Origin: Stichopus chloronotus | Lineage: Eukaryota; Echinodermata; Holothuroidea; Aspidochirotida; Stichopodidae | Direction of reading: 5' to 3' | Assembly (NCBI GenBank): GCA_021234535.1 | Contig: CM037836.1 | Location: forward strand, 25,658,769 to 25,722,768 | Length of the DNA: 64,000 nucleotides | Shown: positions 1 to 11,300 of the stretch, in pieces | Numbering within the stretch: the first letter of the stretch is position 1 | Layout of the letters: each line of letters opens with the position of its first letter | Notes under the pieces: model-generated | The model's database searches: none | Told to the model about the DNA's origin: nothing | What the model saw: the letters and a program-made list of their open reading frames with translations, nothing else | Position numbers and translations under genes: made by a program

Positions 1-547
1 AAGAAACAACATGACTGCCTTTATGCAAATGATAAAGTAGACAAACATGACAATACAGTATTTCCACACTGTACATGGTAAAGAGATACCATGATCGTTT
101 TCATCCACATGACAACGAGAGCATGACGGACAAAAATTACAAAGGGATGACATTATTCTTACCCATACATCGTGGAAGAGAAAATTCTCAAATTTTTCCA
201 CATGATGAATAGTGTCTTTGAAACTGATGACGTCTCTCCACATTGCACACAGAAAAATCATGTTTGCATTTCAACGTGATTATGTGATGACATAAGTACC
301 CTTTTCCACTCTACAAAAGAGAGGTTGTACTGTGCACAATGTAACGGTGACAACCAAAAATGTGCTCCCCTCCCACATGATGCAAAAAGGGAATATTTCA
401 TTACTTTTCAAGCAGATGGAATGAATAAAGTTGAGTAATATGAAAGAGAAAGTCTCAAACACAAAGAGGAATTAAAATTTAGATATGTATTGCTCAAATT
501 GTTGTGAATACAAAACCTTTGAAAATATAGAGTTGTATCATGTTCAG
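1..547. other. 3' flank, no gene seen
   Basis: AT-rich sequence with recurring ATGA/CACATGA words. No coding exon or clear repeat boundary was recognised. Confidence 0.4.
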
Positions 548-900
548 TTAAAGGGAAATAGGGCGTTTAGAATATACCAACATGGCATACAAATAAAATA
601 GCCTTAGTCATTGTCAAACCATTCATTCTTATCAATCAACATCTGCAAAAGCTTCATCTCATCAATACATTATGCATGCGTTGAGTAACGGAAGATGCAT
701 CATTTGAATTTTGAAAAGTTTGGGTGAATAAATTATTGCTGAGCAACAAACAACTGACTCTCTATCTGTGAGAAACTTAGTTCTTGAAAAGAAGGCTGCT
801 GTCCTTCCTTTTTTTGAATAACCTATCATTCTATGTCCACAAACATTGGTTTTGAAAATAAGTTTGTTTTCCATGGAACAAACGCCCTATTTCCCTTTAA
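548..900. mobile_element. TTAA-flanked MITE, copy 1
   Basis: A 345-bp element (552-896) lies between TTAA at 548-551 and TTAA at 897-900. The ends are perfect inverted repeats beginning AGGGAAATAGGGCGTTT, with no coding capacity inside. The TTAA duplication is the target preference known for piggyBac transposases, so this is probably a non-autonomous piggyBac-like MITE. Copy 2 at 2760-3113 is collinear and nearly the same length; copies 3 and 4 are decayed. Confidence 0.85.
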
Positions 901-2090
901 GGTTAACAGTACATTAGCATAAGACCTCGTTGCTAGACGACACTGCAAATTTTTTACAACCAAGCGAACGAATTTTCTGATAAAAAAATTGCAAAAAAAA
1001 AAAACAACCATTAAAGTCATTCAAAGTGAGACAGTTTTTGCAGGCAACTATACCAAATCACTTGTGACCTTTCACCTCTATTAAAAAGCACAAAAGAATC
1101 TTACTAGTATTATGATCCTAAATTTACTTTTGATCATTTTGAAACGGCCAATAATTCCTTTCACTGTTTGGCAAAGAGCGATATACCCTTGAAAGAGAGC
1201 AATATGTACTATGCAACATGCAATTGCTTTGAATCAGTTCCAGCTGTCATAAAGCTGCATATATACTGTGCAGTAGCACCATCTGTAAGATTGCATCAGA
1301 GATTAATGCACACATTTAATAGTGCAATGCATTCTGTAATCACAGCTAGACCTGCACAGTAGATCTGCAATTACTATAGTATATATTAAAAGTAGAATAC
1401 AATGAATGGAAATGCCATTTATAGCCTAATCTACTGAAAATTGTTTGCATACAGGCACAAAACAGTGCTGCTCTATTAAAGACATTAAGCCTGTGATTGT
1501 TATTCCTGTTATTTCCTGAGTTCATATCAACGGGATTTACAAAATTTATGAATTTAAAAGTACTGTGCAATAAACGGAATGTAAAATACGAAAAGAAAAT
1601 TAAGATTTCAGGAGATGTTTATGACGCACCACGGCTTGTCCGATGGTCACTGCTAGATAAGATGCAGGTAGGCCTAACAGAGTTCTCACTTCTCTCAATT
1701 CAAAATGACATTATGTAACATACTCATCAAAATGTGAATCTGCACTATGTATTAGAGGCAACATAAAGTACCTCTGGACAGATATTGAGATATATGTGTA
1801 ATACCATAAAGAATGTACCATTTTCTGTACCTGCAATGAGTGCAAACTGTTTCTATAATGTAGCACAATACTGCATGAGTAATATCTACACTATCACATA
1901 ATTATACTAAGTACTGTACCGTACAGGAAGATTTTTTGTCAATGTAAACATCAGATTTGTGAGTTTATACTGCAGCTCTCCATGGAGAGGAAAGCAGACC
2001 GTGTTGATTGATTGGCAAGTGAAATGTAGCTAAAATATTTGAAACCTTGTGGACACTTCTCCAGGGTTTGTGATAATTTACCACAAACTT
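901..2090. other. 3' flank of the METTL7-like gene, no further gene seen
   Basis: About 1.2 kb between MITE copy 1 and the stop codon of the methyltransferase gene, presumably including its 3' UTR. Frequent TACTGTA/TACAGTA words occur. No other coding segment was recognised. Confidence 0.4.
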
Positions 2091-2330
2091 TTATTTTGTT
2101 ACATGTCCATACAAATGGGGTCTCACATACGGCGGAAACTGCTTCGGACCGGGAATCTGTCTATAGTTAAGCTCTGAGAATCCTGCTCTGTCTATGAAGG
2201 TCCACGTGCTCTTCGCACAGTCGCAATCGGCGATCACTTGCATGACAGGAACCATGATTCGTTGAAAGATGTGGGTCCAGCTGTTGTAGTGTTGATCCCT
2301 GACATGCTCCAAGAAATAGAATCTACCATT
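2091..2330 (-). CDS. METTL7A: METTL7-like exon 3 (C-terminal)
   Basis: This exon encodes the last 79 residues, from NGRFYFLEHV to LYGHVTK, then TAA. The acceptor is TTTTCAG|AAT. The segment aligns by eye with the end of METTL7A: FYFMEHV, a W-rich middle and a PHIYG-type end. An AATAAA word overlaps the stop codon and is probably not the working poly(A) signal. Confidence 0.92.
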   Translation of the reverse strand, partial: NGRFYFLEHVRDQHYNSWTHIFQRIMVPVMQVIADCDCAKSTWTFIDRAGFSELNYRQIPGPKQFPPYVRPHLYGHVTK

Positions 2331-5300
2331 CTGAAAATGAACATAGCAAAGGAAGAAACAATAGGACAGCTGGTACTAAGCTTATAGTACAGTACATATA
2401 CAGTATATGGTATTCTCTCACAGATTTGGGATGATACAGATAAGTGGTCATATTACCCTGAAACTAGACCAGCACCCTTACTACCACTGTCTTTGGTGTA
2501 TATACACTTACTGTACACCATGGACAAAGAAATATTGTACTGTATACCTACTGTACAATCTGGTGGATTTGGCCCACATCTTAACTACCTGTAACATAAA
2601 TTCAGATACACTTTCGTGCGCTGTAAAAAAGTTGTGTAGTTACAACCTATGTACCACCGGATACTACTTGATAGTACCAAGGATTGTGGCAGTAGTACTG
2701 GAGAACTGCTGCACATCTTCAGACTGGACAAGTTTACTGCACTGCCATGCGGTGAGTAGTTAAAGGGAAATAGGGCGTTTTGAATACACCAACATGACAT
2801 ACAAAAGAAAATAGCGGTAATCATCTTTAAACCATTCAGTTTCATCAATAAACATCTGCCATAGCTTCATCTCCTCGAAACATTACGCATGAGATGAGAA
2901 ACGAAAGATGCATCATTTGAATTTTAAAAAGTTTGGGTGAACAAATTAGTGTTGAGCAAGAAATAACTGAATTTCTATCCTTCAGAAGCTTATTTCTGGA
3001 ACAGAAGACTACTGTCCTTCTTTATTTTGAATAATTTATCATTCTACGTCCACAAACATTGGTTTGAAAAATATGGACGTTTTCTCTCAAACAAACGCCC
3101 TATTTCCCTTTAAACCTCAAATTGATATGTGGGTGCAGTACTGCAGGCTCAACAGCTATCAAACAGAAAACAAAAATGGTGTGAATACACTGTTAAAACA
3201 GTAGTCTGAACTTCTGCACTAGTTCATTAGTTCCAACACCATGGAACTATGGCACTACAATAAAATTTCATGTTTCTATCAACTTCATGCAACTGTATTA
3301 AAATCACGCAGATTCATGACAGTAACAATGTGAAAAAATTACATTCCAGTTTGTTTTCATATATACCGTGACATGACACGTGCTGCAGAAACAAGCTTCC
3401 TACAGTGGCTCTCTGTAGATACAGTACAGTACACACTATTACTATAGAGATCCACCTTCTGTACTATCACCTGAATGTAACCTGCAGTATAACCAAAACC
3501 TCACAACTTATTTGATACCACGTCACAGTCACAGGCTGCTTGTTTGATGACCAATGTACTGTAAAAGATACCTGGTGCAGTGCAGTGTACCGTATGTGTT
3601 TAAGGGAGGAGGAGGACTGACATTTCCAAAGCGCATTTTCTACCTTACTTGTGGTCTTCTTCAAATGGCAAACCAAACATCTGTAGCCCCTTCCTTTTTA
3701 CATGCAAAATGATGGGACAAGAAGTACAGCAGCTCAACTTATTGGCACTTTCTCTCAGAGACAAAATGATGTACAATAAATCTTTTAATTCCTGCTTGGC
3801 TTCTTTGTAATTCGTACCTCTCTTCTGTGTTTCATATTCAAACTGCTTGAAATTTTCTGTGCATTCAATAACTGCAGTCATTTGGGAAACTTTAAGATGT
3901 GCACTGCAACAAGAACATTTGGCCATCTTCGCTATCCTGAACTTATCTTCAGAATGCCAGCAAGCAACGGACTTGAGCAAGGTTTACACTGAGGTTCCTT
4001 CAAACAAGATACATCTATCAGACAGAGCCAGTGTTGTGCAAATAAGACAATGCAATGTGCACGGTGATGAGCTTTAGGGATAGTTCTGGCATCCATGATG
4101 CCTAAATTCTCCACAGGACAACCAAAATTTGGTTGTACTTTGAACAACCAAATTTCAGTTAGCGCTGGAATGAAAGGAAGATTTTGCTTGTAATTTCTGA
4201 AACACTGTGAGATGCAGTGAATAATTTATCTGGTATTCGATCCCATTTTGCTACACAACATGATGAAACTGCCACACAGTGGAACTTTTTGCAGCAGATT
4301 TTGTACCATACAACGTTATGGGTTCCTCTGATTTTGCAACAACATACCAATCAAAGCATACCAACCGAAAACCTGAAAACTGCTGTGCATATTTTGAACA
4401 CTAGATTATTCCCTGAGATGAAATTGCTGAGGGTGGTTAATGGCTATGCATATGTGTCACTGGTACAGTATGTACACCAACCTAAAAATATATACTATAA
4501 ATCATGACATGACTTTTGGCAAGACTACTAAATTTTGTAAAGGACAACCTCAGTTTACATGGCAGTTGTCCTTTGGACTGCCAGATGACAATGCTAAAAC
4601 TTCAACATTGATGCACCATAAAAATTCACACCTATAAGGAAACTACTGTATGCAGTGCACTGTATATATGAAACTGTATTCCAATTAGAGAAAAAAAATT
4701 CAATAAACAAAGAAATACTAAGTTTTGCTGTATGTTGTCCCCACAGTAAGCACCCTAAAACAAACTGCAACAAACTTCCTACTGTCTTGTTGTCCATTCA
4801 AGCAACGTGTTTTTGAACAATGATCATTCTTTTAGTGTCAGTTTATATTTGTGGGTGTGGTAAGAAATAAATGATTACAAATTAGAAGCAGCTTGGTTCA
4901 TCTTATTTCACAGCTTGAGGTTCCTTTCTCTTGTGACTCTAAGCTTTCAGTTTTTGGAGAAGTCCATTTCAGTGGTATTAAAGCAGGACAAAATATGCAT
5001 TGATAAGTAAGTCAATGTCACAATTCCGTATCACACTTTGCACGGCAGATTATGGGTGTCATTTCAGACACACTGTTGTGCAATCTGCATTGATTTCTGG
5101 TGCCCCGAGTCAGGGTGCTCTCATGTACCTGTTTTTGTCTTGCAACACACAAGAAGTACGTTTTCAGCACTGTACGGTATGTTCAATGATTCTGACAGGC
5201 TCTGCTCCATTAACCACCACATACACTTAACTTTATACCGTTATTTCTTTGTCACTACAGTACACCTGTGTTTGCACTTGAAGGCGGTCTGTTGAGTGAA

Positions 5301-8300
5301 GCCTGCATTTGTCCCCTGAGTCTCTCACATAGATAAATCTTACAGGGTGCTAGAAAATCTGGCACACTTTTCCACAGCTGAAGTCGCAGCTACAAATACA
5401 CACAGTAAATTGCAATAGGCTCTTTACCTAGTGAAAACTTCCTGCTTGATTTTGAAAATCCCCCCCTAAAATAAGGGATCTCCCTCCCAGGTTTAATCCT
5501 TAGCATAAGCACTGAACACATACTGAACTGAACACATACTGTACTCTAGCCTCTCTAAATTGCAGTATTGTACTTTAAGTACTGTAGATTCAACAATATG
5601 TCCATACTACCATACTGCACAGCCCCAAGTACAGTAACTTTACTACCTAAGCAGTTTGAAAATCCTGTGTACTAAATACAGTATAATCTAGAAAATTTCC
5701 AAACTGAGCAGTGGTTGAAAAGGGTTTCAGTACACGTGTCTCATATTCTACCAATGTTTAGTGACTTACTCTCTTCAGAACTCTCTTGACTTCTTTCAAG
5801 GCAGCGTCTACGTTCTCAACACCACAGAGAACATAGGTACCAATGACTGCATCGACACTCTCATCGTTCAGATCTGCAGTGAGGTCCTCCACACTGGATG
5901 TAATGATATCTACACTCAGATTTGGTGATTCACTGGCAGAATCTTGCAGGTATTTGATGCAGTGCTCGTTTGGTTCCAAGGCTATCACCTGTATGTTACA
6001 GAGCAAATTAAACGAGGAATTAATTATCCACAGAGTTGCTGATATCATTCACGCAGGAAGTATACAGGACTCAAAATATGCTTGGAGAGGGGGACAGTTC
6101 AAATGAGCCAACTGGGTAGGTACTGTAGGTCTATGTTAGTGAATGCAGTAGGACGCACTGTGCAGTAATGCAAACGGTTCCAAGGAAAGTTCTGGTCAAT
6201 TTCAGATGCTTCTAAGATTTTTAAGTGACTACTTTGCTGGTTACAAGGATAAAGGAAGCACACAGCATACAGTACAAGCATACAATTGCATAATGAAACA
6301 CTTTGGTGTCTTAAATTTCATCTGCAAAAGGACATTACAAAGTGCAGTAACACTGTAGGTATCATCTTGAAGACTAATGCATTCATTGGAACAACCAATC
6401 TAATGAAACGTTAGTCCGGATACAAACGTAGCACATACTGTAGTGTACATTTGAAGACATACAGTACAATTCCGAAGATCACTAATATGTATACACCAAA
6501 CCACAAAAGGGGGATAAGGACAGTGTCCTAGGGGCACTAAGACCTAACATCAGATTGTTACTGTAAGATAATGTTTTTCCCAATCAACTAGGGTATTAAA
6601 GATGCTTTGGGTTTTGTACGTCAAAAGTTATGATTTTGAGCATTCGATGTGTTTGTTCATGGCCAACTTGTTAACATATTATATACAATTGTTTTTGTAC
6701 AGGATTTGTTTGCAAGGAAATTCCTCAAAGAGTAATTGCCAGCTAACATTGTGCGGTGTGTAAAATTTGGCAGGTTGCCAGGTTTACACCATATTGTTTA
6801 CTCAACCATGTGTTGATTGTACAGTAATGACGCATTCTAACGTAGAATTCCCACTAACCTAGACTAAACACGGGTAAGACTGGGTAAAACTACCAGACTT
6901 GCCAACTCTCACTGTCTAACTGTGAAAATGCCGAATCTCATGGTGGAAATCACTTCAAATGCAATGTGAGTTAAGTTTCCTCGAGTGTTTCAACGAAGTT
7001 CAAAGCTTTCCACCACCACCTGTGTCAGATAGGATAAATGATTAATTGGGCAAAAGATTTTTCATGGCTGATTGGTCTAAACGTATTAAGGTAGTGAAGA
7101 AAAAATCTAAATCTTGGTAATTAAGATTCAGAAAACACTTTTTGCAATAACGCAGGTCTACGTGAAAGAACTTTCTTACACATGCCGTTAATTTCCCCAT
7201 AACTGTTATGTTGCACCACCTGAAAACTGAAAACCTGCCCTGTGCCTGTCTCAGCAGGTTTTTTGGACTCTGCGCTAATCCAATTAACATTTTGAGTGCA
7301 GGTCTTCATGAGTATGGAAGAAAGGCTGTGCAGTGGTTCGTGTCCTATCTTGAACAATAAACAGAGTGAGCCATTAGTTCCAACAATTGTTTATAAGGAA
7401 GATGTGGTCAATGGTGCCTTAGGAGCTTGTTTCCTCAAGAGATTAATTTTAAATCAGAGATAAGACGTCTGGGGGAGAGGTACAGTAGGGGGAAGCTGGG
7501 GGATGAAACATACAGCAAGACCCCACATCCAGGGGGGTTCAGGGGTCCAAACCCCCTGCAAGATCTGCAAGATCTGGGGTTCCACTCTGACTATGATAGA
7601 AGTACTACGGTGTGCCTTAGAAACATACTGTACAGTATAATGAGTTTAAATTTGTTGGCCATAATTGTCAGGTAAAATGTCCCACTTGTGGTAAATTGAG
7701 CCCCCCTACTGAAAAAGCTGCATACAGGCCTGGGCTCTCTGTCGACAGGAATCTCCCGTTTTGAAATGTAATTTCTGGGTTTCCTTGCAAAAACGTCAAG
7801 GTTAGGCATTCTGAGGTTGGCAAATCTAAATTATCGTACAGGGTAAGCCTGCATTAACATAAACCTTGACCAAGCAAAATTAGGCCTATTGAAGCCTATT
7901 AGGCCTAGCTTACATCCATACTGGTCTGTGATGTTCTGAAAGTGGGAGGCATTATCAACTCAACTTTCAGTACAATATATGTGGCACTGGCAGGAACTGA
8001 TAGTGGCACTCTCCTTAATTAGATAGTCTCTAGTACAAATACAGAACAGGTTCAGATCTACAGTAGGCTACTGTACCTGTACCTTGACGTACCGGTATTT
8101 CTTTGGTGTAGGGGAAACATAGGCCTACTGTCCAGTATGGGCCTACAATGCAGCACAGTGGGTTGGCCTAGCTAAAGCTAAGCCTTATGTTAGTACAGGC
8201 CAATACTGTATCCTACTCCTCGGCCTACTGTATGCTGTAAACTGTTTTACAATAGCTAGAAATATCAAGGTATTTATTAAAATAGATTAATCAAATTTCT

Positions 8301-11300
8301 CAAATACACATCAACTATTTTTTATTTAGATTTCAATGCACTTTTAGTGAAAGTGAATGTTGCAGCAAAATCTGATCTTGTTAGAATTGCAAATAATATT
8401 ATACAATCACTAGAATCCCCTCACTGTAACCCAGCATTACAAAGTCTCTTATGTAAATCAAACAGAGACCTAAGAAATTCACATACTGTATCTTGCCAAA
8501 ATACAGAACAGAAGTTTTTAGAAATTCATGTGTGTATTGCGCCGGATTATTCATTCAATCCAATTACGTAAAACGTTTGTTGTTTTTTTTTCTATTTCTC
8601 ATTTTATGCATTATATCCTTTTTATATTCTGGTGTCATTGTATGTTTAACTTTGTATATATTCTTTAAACTTTTACTTTTTTTTGTCTTTGTAACTCCTC
8701 TTTCTAAATTGTATATTATACTCGATTAAATAAATGAAAATGAAATGAAAAGAAAATATGTTAAATGGCTAATTGCACAAAATTTGACCCGTGAATGCCG
8801 CTGTAAGCTACAGCCTGTACGAGACACAGGTGTCCCAACATAGTACTACAAGGCTAGGCGCTATATATATCTACATGGGCAGTCTCCCCTAACTGTACAC
8901 AAGACTTGGCCTATTTTTAAATTCTTACACAGACTATGAACCTTATGTAACTGTAACCTTAATTACATCTTTTGACATGATAGCACTCTATACTGTACTG
9001 CACACAGCTTTGAGCTCAACGTATTCATAAAATCACTCTTATAAAACACAGGGTTATCCACAAAAATTTACCATTTGGGAGGTTTTGTGGCAGAAGTCAT
9101 TTTGTCAGTCGTTACAGTAAGTGTCACCGGTCGACATGGCTGGCTATAAATTAGCTCCTAAACATAGGTGCAAGAAAAATACGACAAAGAACAAACATTT
9201 GCTACCTAGATGTAGAATGGTATTGGTCATTTATCAATTCATGTAGAAGAATCGTTGCATAGCAAATGTTTGTTCATTTGTAGTCTGTGTAAGGATGGGA
9301 AAATACGGCAAGTTTTGTGTACTGTACAGTTGGAAGAAGCAACCAACCTTGTAAATATACAGTATTACATATAGGGCCTAGCCAGCTAGGCTAGTATTAC
9401 TACATGGTGGATACCTATGGTACAAGGTACTTATAATGTAGAATAAGGTATATGCCAGCTTTTGCCCTCCGTTGCCGTTAAACTTGTTGTTTCTGTACAG
9501 CCTAGCACCTAATGTTGCCATAGAAATACATGGAGTAACTATACAATATTCCACCACAAAAAATAAGTACCTTGAATGTGGAGTCGCAGTGAGTTGACCC
9601 AGTGTCTATAGCCTATTATTTTTTACTTAAAACCCAGTCATTGCCTGTATCAGTGTTATGTGCTTATTGTATGCATGGCTTAGTAGGAAATATGCTAAAA
9701 CCAAACTTAAGATCTGAGGGCGCTCTTGCACACCGCTCTCTTATATCTTGGACGCGACACTACACAGAATCATACAGTACTGTACAACCAATCATAGGAA
9801 AAAATGTCCATGTCCAACTGTTCACTACAGTTCATGGCTCTCCAGTCTCCACATCGACTTAATAGCATCCAGTTCCAGACTGTAGCAGTGCAAGGGTTTC
9901 TTAAGAGGAAAAAAAGTGTTTAATTTCAATCATATTTTTGAAACCAATGTCTGTGGATATAGAATGACAGATCATTCAAAGTAAGACGGACAGTGGCCTT
10001 CTTTTTAAGAAACGAAACGAGTTTCTCACAGATGGAATTCAGTTATTTGTTGCTTAACAATGGTTAAAGCTTATTTTCTTTGTGTGTCATGTTAGTGTAT
10101 TCTAAATGCCCTATTTCTCTTTAATATCATGTTACATTATTCTCTTTACATCAAGATAGCTTCCACTTGGGGCTGGATGCTAAGTCCAAGTCACAGAGTC
10201 TGTTAACATCCTGTTACATTATTCTTTTTATTCTTTTGTATTGACTTAGCATCAATTTGGAATTGGATGCTGATTCAAAGTTCCAACGAGGGGGGTCCAT
10301 TAACAGCGTGTCACATTTCACATTATTCTCTTCACATCGACTTAGCATCCATCTGAAGCTGGATGGTGAGCGGGAATCGCAGTGCAAAAGTTTGTACACA
10401 GATAAAATCCTACAGTAAGCCTAACTTGTCACTACGTGACACTTCACAAATTCACTTACTGTAGCATCCATCTGAAACCGGATGCTGAGTCGAAGTTGCA
10501 GTGCAGGAGTTTAAGCCAGTGACAGAATGCTTTGCAAATTCACTCAGCATTCCTCTGGAGCTGGATGCTATGTTGCAGTGTGGGGTTTATTTAAAGAAGA
10601 CTGTGACTCAGCATCCGGATGCTATTCAATTAGCATCCATTCCATGAGGACATGGAACTTCACAGTGTACCTAGGGATTTGCAACTCAGCTTCCCGATGA
10701 TTAGTTGATAGGTCGCGGTATTCTATAGTTGTACCAAAAATTTCACCTAATCCTGAGTATACATAATCAACATTACTAGCTGGGCCTACTACTGTTAGGC
10801 TACCTTTAGGCTTTCCTGTAGACAGTGTAAGACAGTGTAGGCAGGTAAGTTAATAGGGCCTAGCCTACAGTAGGTAGATAGTTTCTGCATAAACAGAGTT
10901 AAAAAGATCGCCTATCAAGGCTATCATTGAAAAAATATTAGCGGAATCAGTTGAAATGTCAAAATGCGTCTGTTTTTGGTGCTACATTTTGATCTCATGC
11001 ACAGCAAGAACCAAACTTACAGAGAGTCATAGGCTACGTAATTTTTGATTAATATTTAGATGTGGTGGTGGTCATGTGGGGGTTTAGTCAAATTCTTGGC
11101 CAAATTAGCTACAGTGCTAGCCTGAAGTTTCCACGCAGAGTGTCCCAGACTTTGTCGTCATCAAAAAGTGGTTATTATAAGGATACCTGGTATTCCACAG
11201 ATTTTGACTCAATACACTATTAGTACTAACTTACATTACTCACAGGTAGGCTTGGTGAATGAAGATTTATCAAGGAGTGTGGCCAAAGCCTCAGGGTTTT

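Noticed and set aside
3645..3980. 111-codon minus-strand frame (AKCSCCSAHLKVSQ...)
   Set aside because: It lies inside an intron, has no recognised domain, and lacks flanking exons or support.
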